Part shown: piece by piece, positions 25,401 to 37,050 of the stretch | Numbering within the stretch: the first letter of the stretch is position 1 | Layout: every line of letters starts with the position of its first letter | Origin: Strongyloides papillosus | Taxonomy: Eukaryota > Nematoda > Chromadorea > Rhabditida > Strongyloididae | Direction: 5' to 3' | Assembly: GCA_005656395.1 (NCBI GenBank) | Contig: SRSI01000050.1 | Coordinates: 3,162,001-3,226,000, forward strand | Length of the DNA: 64,000 bases | Translations under genes and position numbers: made by a program | The notes under the pieces: generated by a model | Databases searched by the model: none | Told to the model about the DNA's origin: nothing | The model's input: the letters and a program-made list of their open reading frames with translations, nothing else

Positions 25401-25894
25401 TTGTTCCTGAAATCCTGAAATTCGTATGTTAGAAATGTTGAATTCAGTATTTTCATATAAGATTCATGGATAAAGAACGTTGGATTCAGAAGATTTATGG
25501 ATAATTACTGAAATTAATTGATAATTATTTTATTAATATGGAGATTGATAGTGTCTTCGATTGGAAAATCCGAAATATCCTTGTTAAATACAATCACTTT
25601 CAGTAAGAAGTAATCATTGAGAATGTCCTTGAAACTTTTTTATATATTTTTCGTTTATCAATAGATTTACAGCTCATTATCTTAAATGTAAGACCTAGAA
25701 AATACTTCTTCCTTCTCTGTATTACAAATCAACACAATAAATAAAAATCGATAAGAAAAATAAAGGTTTCTACATATTTATTTCATATGTTAGCAATAGA
25801 AACATAGCTTGTCTATAGTATATAATATTTTTTATTTTAAATTAAATAAATGAAAGTTTTAGTTTCATTAATTATAAAGCTTAAATATGATAAA

Positions 25895-27486
25895 TTAATC
25901 TTTCTTCGATTTCTTGATCTCCATCAATCTGTCAATCTCCATTGTTACATTAGTATAAAACCATCCCAAAGTGATAAGAATAAAGAATGGATATTGTAAT
26001 GTAAGTGTTTCTTGAATAAATATTCTTTCAACAAATGCCCAACCAACTCTTGAACCACCAAGAAAATAGAAATTACTATACAAACCAAAGATAAATGGTA
26101 TAATTTGAAGCCACCCCAATATTCTTCTAAAGTTAACATCAGAAATATTCTTTTCTCTCCAACCTTTAACAGAGGGTATCAAATATATTCCTTTAGCTGT
26201 ATACTCCACCAATAATTCAGCAACATTCAACACAATCCATATAATATTATGATGTAAGAATCCATGCCATAGAAGGACAAACATATAACTGACACAAAGT
26301 CCAAAAATTTTCCTTCCCAATGAAAATGTTGGTTGACATATCGGTACGAAAATATATTTTTTAAAGAATATATACAATCCACGATCAAAACCTCTCCATA
26401 TTTTAGAGTATAAGACTATTCTTGAGATGCATATAGGCCCATCTAGTGGTTCCATACCATCAATTCTAGCAAATAATGATGGGAGACCGAATATTATGAC
26501 ATATTTTAGGTGGAAGAATGCTCCCATTGCCATACCAAGGGGGATAAATTCATTTTTAGGTAGTTGATAAATGAAATTAATATCATTAAGCATGATTTCA
26601 AAGTACATAAAATGCAGTGTTACCTCCAAGAGTATAATCCAAAAGCATAATCTTAGAAATTGTGATATAATCTTCTTCCATTCTCTTTTATCACCGTTAA
26701 CCTCTCTTTTTTTCAATTGATCAAGGAAATCAGTATAAATAACAATTAATGAAAACATATATGGATGATAAAATGTGTAAAAGAACATATCACATATCAT
26801 TTCAAAATTGCTTTTGACCTCCAAGTTATTATCCTTATCAAGGTACTCCAAGTTATATGATATATAACTTAATAATGTGTATGAACAAAATATTAGAACA
26901 TAAAATATGTTATCACATAATAAATTAGGATTATTCATTGTAAAATATAAGATTGGCAATGAACTTATCCATACTGTTATCTTATTTGGGAAATATTTTG
27001 TACATATGAAGATAAATAAGCCTTGGAGGACTGATGATAGGACAAGGAAAGGTGTAAAAACAAAAACTGATATAATCATTGATGATATTGTGTAAAACTT
27101 TTGCCATAAATGTTTTGGAAATATTTTTGGGTATAGGTTGAATGTTATTGTGTGGAGAGCAAGATATGGGAGATATTTTATTGCAAATGGTGACCACATA
27201 TTCCATTCCCAATTTGATATATCCTAAAAAATGTTTTTTCACACATATAAAGTTTTTGTAACTATTAACATACCTTAATACGTTCTCCAATGAAAGGAAG
27301 ATAACTAGCTACAGCTGGGTGCCCAATTTGAAATTGAAACCTCGTACTAGCCTTATATACATTATAATATCCATAAATCAAACCAGCAAATGTAACAAAA
27401 TAACATATCTTTATTTCAGGTAATGGTGGATACGTGAACAATGGAACCCTTTCTCTTCTTCCATCATTTTTTTTAACATTAGACAT
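25895..27486 (-). CDS. HHAT-like MBOAT acyltransferase
   Basis: Exons 27486-27274 and 27223-25895 join in phase 0 and give 513 aa. An upstream TTG-initiated extension is ignored because the ATG before SNVKKNDGRRER fits the length of the family. About ten membrane segments are visible. The MBOAT core has FFHLKYVIIFGLPSLFARIDG, IWRGFDRGLY (Asp351) and LLWHGFLHH (His391), matching the Asp and His of hedgehog acyltransferase, which transfers palmitate to the N-terminal Cys of secreted signals in the ER. Nematodes lack classic Hedgehog but keep HHAT-like proteins and many hedgehog-related proteins, so the substrate is open. Confidence 0.78.
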
Positions 27487-28332
27487 AATAAGAAAAAATA
27501 ACAAAAATTATTCTTAGAAAACAATATCAATATTATATAAGTGATACAAATATTTATACAATTAATATAAATATCGTTTAAAGAATTTTCTATACTCCTA
27601 TCACCTTTCAATAGAATGTATTTGTAAATCCCAAGGTTATTTACATCTTTTGGTAGTTACAATTTTAATGTATGGACGATTTTAAAAGATATAGGTCAAT
27701 GTTTTGAAAAGGTCACATTGCATTTGTATATTCTGGATTTTTATTATTTCATTATTTTAATTTCCTCAAGATATTTTCAAAATTTAAAAATCAATATCTA
27801 TATTATACTTTAAATGATTAAAAATTTTATTAAAATGATTTTATGTTCTATTTATTCAATTTAATACATTTACATTCTATTTCTTTTGATTTTTGTAAAA
27901 AAGTTTTCTTTTTTTGTATGTTAATAACATTTACATTTGATAGCTGTTATTAGTAATATAATGATTCAATTAATGTGTCTTTAATAATAAATCATCGACG
28001 TCACCAAAAAAGTTCATAGATTCATTTTGTATTACATATAAATTGACGTATGCGAAGAAAAAAATTGACCTTTTGGAGATGGTTGGCTAAAAAGTACAAG
28101 ATACAAATAGAAACTGGTTATAGAATAAATTATCACTTCATAATTATCTTACCTTTGCAAAATAACATTTATTTAAAACTTAAAAACAACTTCGCTTTCT
28201 CTACTTTTTTCAGAAGTAATATCAAGATAAAAACAATATGTTATTAACTGCTACGATACATTAAATACAATAACAAACAAAAACATTACAAGAATCATAA
28301 ATATTATGAGTATATCAATAAATATATAAACT
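27487..28332. other. Intergenic, nothing recognised
   Basis: AT-rich spacer between two minus-strand genes. It must carry the 5' flank of the HHAT-like gene and the 3' UTR of the SepSecS gene is just beyond. No coding frame was seen. Confidence 0.5.
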
Positions 28333-29853
28333 TCAATTAATTTCTAATTTTACTTTTACTTGTTTCAATATCATTTGATTCATGACATTGTCTAAGATAT
28401 CTATTAATCCATAAACTTCTGATTCCTTCATGCCAACAGAAACAGCAAAGTTTATGTACCCACAATGATTAGCATACTTTGAATGAGAGAAATAATTTTG
28501 TAATTCATAATTAGGCAGTGATTTAACTTTTGATATAGAAGTTGTTGGAACAACTCTTGAACCCGTAACACCACGATGAAATAACATTGATCCCAGTAAA
28601 GTTTGATTCTCCGGCTTGATAGATGATAACGTCATACACATTGATATTCCATTTCCTTTCTCAGATGACATATTTGACGTCAAAACTTTTTCATTGTACT
28701 TCGATGCGATTCTGTTGATTAATAATTCCTTCAAAAGTGCATATAATTTTTCACGTTGCGTAACAGTATTCATTAAGTTAACTGCACCTTGATGTAACAT
28801 TGTAATAACAAAATCACGTGAAGGGACAGCGGAAGCACGACCAGGATAACTTTTAGCAAATTTGATAATTGATGATTGTTTTAATGTAGCGATAATAGAA
28901 CCACCGACAGGTGTTTGGAAATTCTTATCAAGGCTTTGGACGATACTATCAATACGACAGTCATTTGATTTGCTAACTTTTTCAAACATTTCATTTATAT
29001 TCCTAACTGAGGTCCCATAAGCATTGTTAACGATATGGTATATGTCATTCTCCTTTGCTATTCTTGAAATTTCAACAATATCATCAGGTTCCCGGGGTGC
29101 AAAACATTGTGTACATGATACAATACAGAAAACATCTCCTGAGTACTTTGATAAGACATCCCTTAACTCCTCGATATTACTGTTAATGTATGATAATTCA
29201 TTTTCCTTGTCAGGGATACCTTCAATAACAATAACATCAAACCCGGCATTAATAATAGCTTTTGGAGCAGAAATTTGATCACTTCTCATCCATACAACGT
29301 ATTTTGGTACATCTTTATTACTATATTTCTCCTTAAAATCATTCCTTAACCCTGACAAGGACAATGATATTGAAGCACCAGTACACAACGGTACAACTAA
29401 AGCACCCTTAGCAGCTTTCATCCCATATATATGAAGTGCTTCTAAGGCAAAAGCATTCGCCAACATATTGATAATCGTTGATCCCTGAGCTTTTGGTTGT
29501 GGATCAAGAATGTTTCCGGAACGTCCGATACCATGTGTCATTCCAAAATGGAGGCGTCGAACCAGGGGACAAATAACACGTCCTTCTCTTTCTCCAGCTC
29601 CAATACATTGGTAACGTTTTTGATTATTAGAATCCTGTTTTGAGAGCCAATTTAGAAATTCTACTAGTAGATCTTCTTCCCATCCGTCATCAGGGATTTT
29701 TTTCTAAAAATTATAATGTTATTTCATTCTTGGTTCATTATTAGATAGGAGATTTAAACGTACCTTTGTTAAGAGATCTGTGAATTTATTAAATAGATGT
29801 TTTTCTGCTAACTCAGCATAATGTTGTTGATCCTTTCCAAATTTAAAATCCAT
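28333..29853 (-). CDS. secs-1: O-phosphoseryl-tRNA(Sec) selenium transferase (SepSecS)
   Basis: Exons 29853-29764 and 29703-28333 join in phase 0 and give 486 aa, close to the usual ~500. The enzyme converts phosphoseryl-tRNA(Sec) to selenocysteinyl-tRNA(Sec) with selenophosphate, the last step of selenocysteine synthesis. Visible features: GAGEREGRV and RRLHFGMTHGIGRSG (substrate and PLP-phosphate binding), DPQPKAQGS, and SLDKNFQTPVGG with the PLP lysine at about residue 290. No breaks are seen. Its presence means this nematode still makes selenocysteine or did so recently. A scrap of this gene is duplicated at 31464. Confidence 0.92.
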
Positions 29854-30617
29854 TGATAGGAAGAGTATTCATGTAATGATTTAATAATTCTGAAGCTTAG
29901 AAATTTAAGTATGGTCTCTTGAAACGTAAAAAAAAGGAGTAATGTTTATGGATAGTAAATGGTAATGTTTATTATATGGCCACAACAATTTGATGTTCTT
30001 TTGTCTATTTAAAAATACAATGATAGTGAAGTCTCTGTCCGATTAAGGGAGATTCTATCGTCAATAATATCTCCTAAATGCAGTAATAAGTTCAAATGGT
30101 TTATCTTTACCATTCTGTTCATAATTGATAACAGTAAACTAATTAGACGTACAATAATTGGTTATCAAATAATTAGAATATGGGGAGGAGAATCCTTTTT
30201 TTTGTCATCTTCAGTTGTAATTTTGCCGAACTTTCAATCACAAAATTGTAGAAAGTGCACTTTATTATTTCAGTATATTATTGAATGTACACATGGTTAA
30301 ATTTAATTTAGGACCCTTTTAAAAAGTTAGTAAGAGTATTTAGTTTGTTACAAAGAGTAATTTGACAATATATAACGATAAGTAACCCTATTTAAGAGTA
30401 GTTCGTAGCATTAGAAAAACTTTCTTTGCAGCAGTCATTTTTTTAATTTGCTAAATTGTTCAAAAAATTTTATTAAACTACAATAAATACAACATATATA
30501 CAACAAAATACATATTTACAACAAAAACATATATAAAAATAAATACATTAAAAAATATTTACAAAAAATTTCAAATAAGAACCATTGGTTTTAATTGCAA
30601 TATTGCTTGCATCGCCA
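29854..30617. other. Upstream region of SepSecS with a repeated segment
   Basis: Non-coding. Positions 30094-30275 recur at 31512-31690 in the same orientation. Confidence 0.6.
30094..30275. repeat. Direct repeat, copy 1
   Basis: Matches 31512-31690 at very few differences in the core (30175-30235), including a GGGGAGGAGAATCC word. Confidence 0.8.
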
Positions 30618-30922
30618 TCAATCATGGTACTTCTGGATGTTTCCTCCCTCTTCTGTACCTTTAAGGAACTGGAAAAATATGTCATAGTCAAGTTAGAAAA
30701 AAGACTTACTTCATGTGATAAACAATGTATAACGTGACATACGTCCATGATCACCGCATTCTTGTATTCCAGACACGTGCAGGATCTTAAAGGTCCATGA
30801 ATTCCCCATCTCTGCGAACACGATTTGAAGAATAGATGAATCCAAATCACTGTGTAAGTTCTATGCTCAGTACCCAGATCTGTATACGAAGCAAAACAGA
30901 TCCTACTACAAGGCGATGCCAT
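30618..30922 (-). CDS. Small cysteine-containing protein, unknown
   Basis: An ATG at 30922 lies immediately after TTTTTTCAG, the arrangement of a trans-spliced start or of an internal exon. With an intron at 30709-30669 (GTAAGT...TTTTTCCAG, phase 0) it encodes 87 aa. Read through without splicing it would run to 30548 (124 aa). About eight Cys occur in the first 70 residues (SCSQRWGIHG, CTCLEYKN), yet no signal peptide is seen, so a first exon may be missing. The sequence is less AT-biased than its surroundings. I do not recognise the family. Confidence 0.35.
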
Positions 30923-32200
30923 CTGAAAAAAGTAAGAATAAATTTAAATAATAACAAATTAAATGGAAAAAAGATAAAATAACTGTAGTATGATAAAATG
31001 AATAAACCTAATAATAATATTTTCAATTATATTGACATAATGTTTAAAATAATTGTACAATATTTTCTATTACGTTAATCATAGAAAGTAGAGTATATGT
31101 AAAAAATAAAAAATGATTACTACTAAGTAAGATAAAATACAACATATTATTAAAGTACAAACTAAATAAATAATAGGATACATGATAATGGCAAATGTTT
31201 ATAATTTAAAAAAATGGAAAACATAATGAAGATAGGAAAAATATTTAATATTCCAAACATTGATGTTGTTGAATTTTTTCTAACAAAACTCAAAAAAACA
31301 CTGCTTCCATATATATTGCATGATTAAGGAGAGATAAAATAAAATCTTTTAGAATATTGCAATGAAATAATAAGTAAATGTACTCTAGTATTTCATCTTT
31401 TTTGATGAGGTAGTGTACAATATAAGTAATACTAGCCCAACAAACTATTCTACATATACAACAAATTTCAACAATATCATCGGTTCTCGAGGTGCAAAAT
31501 ATTGTCTACATAAATGGCTTATCTTTAACATAATGTTCATAATTAATAGCAGTAAACTAATTAAATGTACAATAATTGGTTATCAAATAATTAGAATATG
31601 GGGAGGAGAATCCTTTTTTTGTCATCTTCAGTTGTAATTTTGCCGAACTTCCAATCACAGTATTATGGATAATGCTCTTTGTTATTTTAGTATATCAGTA
31701 AAAGTATAAATTTTTAGATGTGTCAAGTTGAGATGCACCTTAATGTATCTTTATGAGAAGAGACAGTAAATTTCGCATGATGTAAGTTTCGAATATTGTT
31801 TTAATTTAGTTGTGTGATAGATTTCACATGTACTTTATACCTACTAATATTTTAAACTAATTTACTCCAATAACTGTAACATTTTAACTTACCTTTACTA
31901 ATAATATCAGTTTCACATTTTATATTTTGTAAGTTGTGAATTTCCAATAAAAAGTCTATAAATTTTATCGTTTTTTTTGTTGTCCTCTAGAAATTGTAAA
32001 TATTTTTCGTTACCCTTGTACTGGAATTCAAAGAATTCTTATGGACTATATTTTACCGCTATAGTCCTTTTGTATTATGCTAATATGCAGAAATTTAGTT
32101 AATAACCTCTAAAACTAATATGATAATTTTAACTAAATTAAATTCCTTCTCTATTCTAGATTTTTTACTTCCAATCCAGTAATTATTCTCATCAATAGGA
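30923..32200. other. Intergenic region before innexin, with SepSecS scrap
   Basis: Mostly AT-rich non-coding DNA, apart from the duplicated segment at 31464-31690. The innexin promoter should lie in the last few hundred bases. Confidence 0.5.
31464..31690. repeat. Duplicated SepSecS scrap fused to its upstream region
   Basis: Positions 31464-31511 match 29066-29117 inside SepSecS exon 2. The next 180 bases match 30094-30275 upstream of that gene. Order and strand are preserved, with about 1 kb missing between the two parts, so it is a truncated local copy. Confidence 0.75.
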
Positions 32201-33376
32201 ATGTTATCAATTCCCTTTCTGGAAGATGTTGTCAAAGGATGGTTTAAAACAAAATCATTTGATGATCCTGTTGATAGACTAAATCACTTCATCACAGCAT
32301 CTATTCTTGGATTTTTAGCACTAATGGTCTCAGCTAAACAGTACCTAGGACAACCTATACAATGTATGGTCCCAAAAGAATTTAGCGGTGGATGGGAACA
32401 TTATGCTGAGGATTACTGTTTTGTTCAGAATACATTTTATGTCCCATTTAATGAGACAATCCCGGAGGAACATGATGATCGCCGGAAAACTGAAATAGGT
32501 TATTATCAATGGATACCAATTGTCCTGGCACTACAAGCTATTATGTTTTTCATACCAAATTGGTTATGGAAAAGTTTGTATTCACAGTCAGGGATTGATT
32601 TGAATACTATTATTAGTGATGGGATAGCATTGAGAGGATCTGCTCCTACTGATAGAGAACAAAATAGTATAAAATTGAAGGAGTATATCTCTGATTGTCT
32701 TGGCCTTAAAGATTTTAGAAGAAGTTTTAGAATTGGGTGTTTTAAGATGGAGAAGAATCATGGAAAATACATTACAACACTTTATTTATCAGTTAAACTT
32801 TTTTATATGGTTAATATTGTTGCTCAATTTGTGCTTATGAATAGCTTCCTAGGAGATTACTATACATTATGGGGATTCAATGTAATTAAAGTTTTATGGT
32901 ATGGTAAAGAATGGCAAACGTCACATGTCTTTCCAAGAGTGACATTGTGTGATTTTGATATGAGATACCTATCAGAAGTCAATCGTTATACAGTTCAATG
33001 TGTGTTGATGATAAACATGTTTAATGAAAAAATATATCTTTTCCTATGGTTTTGGTTCATATTCGTTGGTCTTTCAACTGTCGTAAATTTCTTATACTGT
33101 CTGGCACAATTTATTTCATCATCACGTCGAATTGCTGTTGTTAGATACCTCTTGAAACACCTTATGAATACGAAGAATCCTCGTGAATTTGAAAAGGCTG
33201 TAGGACACTTCACTAGAGATGGACTTAAACCTGATGGTTTTCTTATTCTTAGATTTCTTGAAAGAAATGCTGGAGCTATTATTGCCAAAGATATTACTCA
33301 CAAACTTTTTCAAGATTATTTAATAACTTATATGGATGATTATGTTAAGGAATCAGATGGTCATAGTTTTTCGTAA
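32201..33376 (+). CDS. Innexin gap-junction protein, INX-3-like
   Basis: A single open frame of 391 aa. Four membrane segments are visible: about residues 30-50, 103-125, 198-220 and 280-305. The innexin signature YYQWIP lies near residue 100. Extracellular loops carry paired cysteines (IQCMVPKEF, DYCFVQN; then TLCDF, VQCVLMINMFNEKIYLFLWFW). The N-terminus (PFLEDVVKGWFKTKSFDDPVDRLNH) is closest to my memory of C. elegans INX-3, which forms embryonic and pharyngeal gap junctions. Innexins oligomerise in the plasma membrane and pass ions and small molecules between cells. Intronless, which is unusual for this family and may indicate intron loss. Confidence 0.88.
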   Translation: MLSIPFLEDVVKGWFKTKSFDDPVDRLNHFITASILGFLALMVSAKQYLGQPIQCMVPKEFSGGWEHYAEDYCFVQNTFYVPFNETIPEEHDDRRKTEIGYYQWIPIVLALQAIMFFIPNWLWKSLYSQSGIDLNTIISDGIALRGSAPTDREQNSIKLKEYISDCLGLKDFRRSFRIGCFKMEKNHGKYITTLYLSVKLFYMVNIVAQFVLMNSFLGDYYTLWGFNVIKVLWYGKEWQTSHVFPRVTLCDFDMRYLSEVNRYTVQCVLMINMFNEKIYLFLWFWFIFVGLSTVVNFLYCLAQFISSSRRIAVVRYLLKHLMNTKNPREFEKAVGHFTRDGLKPDGFLILRFLERNAGAIIAKDITHKLFQDYLITYMDDYVKESDGHSFS

Positions 33377-33533
33377 TATTATGTTTAATTGTTATTTAGT
33401 AATTTTAATCTTAAGATATTGATAATTGCTAACGATAAAAATTTGTGTTTTGTTTATTATTATTGTGTATAATTGATTTGTTATCTTATTTTTTAAAGTA
33501 ATTTTTAAAAGTAACTGAACATTAAGCTTAATT

Positions 33534-33800
33534 TCATAAATCATCACCAATTATAATAGCATTTGTAGTTATTACTGTACCACCTATCATAGCAGGCATT
33601 TTGATTGCAGTTATAGTAATAGTAAAAAGAAGGATTAGACAAAGCTTGAAGAAGTGCATTGTCTGAAATGTAATCAAAATCATCAAGTTAATATCTCTCC
33701 TTAAGCACGACAGAATCATCTGTTATGCATTAAAATCTGGAACAAATCCAAATGTTCGCAAACCTCTAAGATCATTTCAATCATTTAATGGATTTTAAAT
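33534..33800 (+). pseudogene. Relic encoding a membrane segment
   Basis: A frame near 33540-33665 reads as a hydrophobic helix (IIIAFVVITVPPIIAGILIA) followed by a basic stretch KRRIRQSLKK and a stop. In-frame sequence after the stop is still fairly open to 33798. It looks like the juxtamembrane end of a type I protein with no remaining ectodomain. Weak call; the surrounding DNA is otherwise non-coding. Confidence 0.25.
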
Positions 33801-34121
33801 GCTTCCTCACCAATATAAAACGAAGGTAAATATAATGGATAGAATCTCCATAAATACTTCATAATTTAAGGTAGTTAAGCTATAAAAATATTGTCTATAA
33901 ATTTGATATTAGTGTAACATATTATCCCTCCATTTATTGTACAATGTCTTTTTCAATTAAAGCAATAAAAGTATGGGTATGAAAATTTATTTTAATGACA
34001 ACAATAATAAAAAAAGAAAATGACATTGATTAATTTATTATTAAACTTATATACAGACATTACATATACATAGACAAAATTTCTTTTAAAAAAGTAATTT
34101 GATATAGAGTTCTTTAGAAAT

Positions 34122-35082
34122 TTAATTATAGAGTATAGAATTCTCATGTTCGATTCCACATTTTGAACATTTCATAGAAGACTTTATAGAATATACATCA
34201 TGGTTATTTTTTTCGACTAAGTTACTGTTAAATTTTATTTTATCAAATAATTTGCTATAATACTTTTGCCTTACAACACCATATTTATAAACCTTGTTGA
34301 AAAGTAATTTAAATCCTTTACGACCACATGTATTCTCAGGATTTAAAAGTCCAAGTTCTAGTAGATGATTCGTTATTTGAATGTCAAGTGATTTACGAGC
34401 ATTAGTAGGAGCTTTCTCGTATTCCAACATGGAATTGTCAGTAAGGAGATCCATTGCAATTTTTTTCCCAATTGAACGTGGGCCATTTTCCTCAAAAAGT
34501 CCCAATCTTCTAGGAGATTCCATTCTAAGAAGATTACCATCATAAAGCATTCCAAACTTTCTACTGTTCTTAATTGTAACAAAAGGATAATCTCGGTAAC
34601 ATCTTCCATTTTTTAATCCAGTAGAAAAAGTATATCTAGAAAAGTCTCTGCTAGAGTAACTTTCATAATGTATAGATATGTATTCTCCATCCAAGCCATT
34701 TGTAAGACGGAGCTTCTTGATTTCCTTAAAATCTATATTATTTAGGAAAATATCATATTCATCGTCACTGCTAAATTCAACCTTAAAATAAATTTTTTTT
34801 AATTAATGTATTTCTCTAGGTTAAAAATAAACTTACTACTTTTAAAGGTCCTCCTCTCCATGTATTTTTAGTGAGTACAATATTATAGTCAACTTTGGAT
34901 ATTTTACTTTCATCATAAGTAATTGATAGAGAATATACTTTTGGTCTACCCAAAAATCGAATGTTTCTTTCAATTACAAAGTATAAATCTTTACAGACAA
35001 GTTTAAGATTCTTCAAATTTCTCCGATCTAATTTCTTAAAAATTTGAATCATAAAATCATCAGATAAATATAATAAATCCAT
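34122..35082 (-). CDS. F-box protein C1
   Basis: Exons 35082-34837 and 34781-34122 (intron 55 bases, phase 0) give 301 aa. The F-box (LYLSDDFMIQIFKKLDRRNLKNLKLVCKDLY) occupies residues 3-36. The rest is a family-specific domain with conserved blocks such as GNLLRMESPR, ITNHLLELGLLNPEN and a closing KCSKCGIEHEN that may bind a metal. Paralogues C2-C5 share this plan. The second exon always begins VEFS..DEY. Presumed SCF adaptor, with unknown target. Confidence 0.72.
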
Positions 35083-35242
35083 TGTAGGTTTATAGAATAG
35101 AATAAACAAACATTAAAACTTTTACTTCAATTTATTACAGTCAAAAAAAAAGTACAATAAAAGAAATGGGATTGCTTTTAAAAGAGATCAAAAGAAAATC
35201 GTTGCAAAAAAAACAAACTGATTGAAATAGCTTTAATACCAT

Positions 35243-35386
35243 TCATTTCATCCAAGATATTGTATGACATAACATTAAAACCTCTAATGTTTTTTTAATA
35301 GAAATTCTTGGAAAAAGTTGAAGATTGTTAAAATATTTTGTAATTGGAGTTTTTAATATCCTATTAATGTTATCTTTAAGCCATGT
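35243..35386 (-). pseudogene. Relic exon upstream of C1
   Basis: Reads TWLKDNINRIL, then NNLQLFPRISIKKT and a stop, in one frame. It matches relics upstream of C2-C5. See the longer relic at 38202-39070. Confidence 0.5.
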
Positions 35387-35644
35387 TTAGAGATTTTTAA
35401 TGTTCCGTAAACGAAAGTAGTTAAATTGTAAAAAAAATATTATTAATAAATAAATTGATATCAATACAACATATAATCATTGATTTATCGTACAATGTTT
35501 TTATCTATAATTGTAACAATGAAAATATAAATACGAAATTTTATTTTAATATTAAAAACTAATAAAAAGGTGGAGAAATAAAATTGATAAATTATTTATT
35601 AAACTTATAAAAATACTACATATTAATAGACAAAATAAATTTTG

Positions 35645-36500
35645 TTAAAGTGACTGAATATAGAGCTGTTTAGATCTTATTTTATAAATTATAGAATTCT
35701 CATGTTTGACTCCACATTTTGAACATTTCATGGAAGACTTTATTGAAAATTCATAACGAGTATTTTTTTTGACTAAATAGTTGTCAAATTTTACTATATC
35801 AAAAATTTCTCTATAAAACTTTTTCCTTATACCACAAAATTTATAAACCTCGTTGAAAAGTAATTTAAATGGTTTACGACTACACGCATTTTCAGGATTA
35901 AAAATTCCATGTTCAAATAGATGATTTGTGATTTCCATGTCGAGTGGTGGACACGTAAGAACATAATTATGCCAGTTATTCGACATGGGATTGCCAATGA
36001 GGATGCCTGCTATAATTCCCTTTATAACTGAACGTGGCCCGTTTCTTCTAAAAAGTCTCAATTCTCTAAGAGATTCATTTCTAAGAAGATTACCATCATT
36101 AATTATTCCATATCCTCCACTGCTCTTAACTCTAGTAGAAAGATAGATCCACTCTAATTTTCCATCTGCTAATCCAAAAAAAAAATCATATGTGTAAAAG
36201 CCTCCGTCAGGGTTATTTCCATAACGTACAGATATGTATTCTTCATTCGAGAGATTTTCAAGACGAAGCTCCTTGATTGCCGTGAGATCTATATTATTTA
36301 GAAAAATATCATATTCATCTTCACTACTAAATTCAACCTTAAAATGAATTTTTTATTTATTTATTTCTTTAAGTTAAAAATAAACTTACACTTTTTTTAG
36401 ATTCAACTATTTCTCCAGCGTGCATTAATCTAAAGTCAACTCTGGATATTTTAATTTCATCATAGTAAATTTCCAGAGAATTTACTTTAGGTCTATCCAT
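35645..36500 (-). CDS. C-family protein lacking its F-box (C2)
   Basis: Exons 36500-36390 and 36337-35645 join in phase 0 and give 267 aa. The first exon starts Met-Asp and goes straight into RPKVNSLEIYYDE, the part that follows the F-box in C1, C3, C4 and C5. The F-box is therefore removed in frame, while the rest stays open, including ITNHLFEHGIFNPEN and KCSKCGVKHEN. The deletion lies between two short GGAT repeats. Without an F-box it cannot bind SKP1 in the usual way. It could be a decoy that binds the same target, or a decaying copy. Confidence 0.6.
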
Positions 36501-36644
36501 TGTAAGTTTATAGAATAAAATATACAAACACTAACACGTTATCTTAGATTTATTACGATCAAAAAAGATTACAATAGAAGAAATGAAATAACTGTGAAAT
36601 TTTGAAATAAAATCGCTACAAGAAAAAAAACTGATTGAAATCGC

Positions 36645-36796
36645 TTAATGCCATTCATCTCCTTTAAGGTGTTGCCAAACCAACATGACAATGACACTCT
36701 GAATATTTTTTCCAATGGAGATTTTTGGAAAAAGTTACCAAAATCACTAGCAATTTGATTTTTTACTATCCTATTAATGTTATCTTTAAGCCATGT
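36645..36796 (-). pseudogene. Relic exon upstream of C2
   Basis: Begins TWLKDNINRIVKN, then needs one frame change to continue as ISIGKNIQSVIVML and end QHLKGDEWH-stop, matching the C3 and C4 relics. Confidence 0.5.
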
Positions 36797-37050
36797 CTGG
36801 AGATTTCCAGTGTTCCGTAAATGAAATTAGTTAAATTGTAAAAAATATTACTAATAAATAAATTTATATTCATATAACATATAATCATTCATTCATCGTA
36901 CAATGTTTTTACCTTTAATTATAGCAATAGAAATATAAACATGAAATTTTATTTTGATTTTAAAGATAATATAAAAACGAGAAATAATATTGATAAATAG
37001 ATTACTAAACTTATGAAGATATTATTCATCCATAAACGGAAGTGAGTTTG

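Larger units (their letters stand above)
23385..25790. repeat. Duplicated unit B (F-box gene plus chemoreceptor relic)
   Basis: Partner of 13670-16105, same order and orientation. It abuts the intact chemoreceptor on its left. The flank at 25070-25200 is almost base-for-base the same as that of unit A. Confidence 0.8.

Noticed and set aside
33534..33719. 61-aa minus-strand frame
   Set aside because: It is the reverse of a plus-strand hydrophobic segment that makes better protein sense and is itself only a relic.
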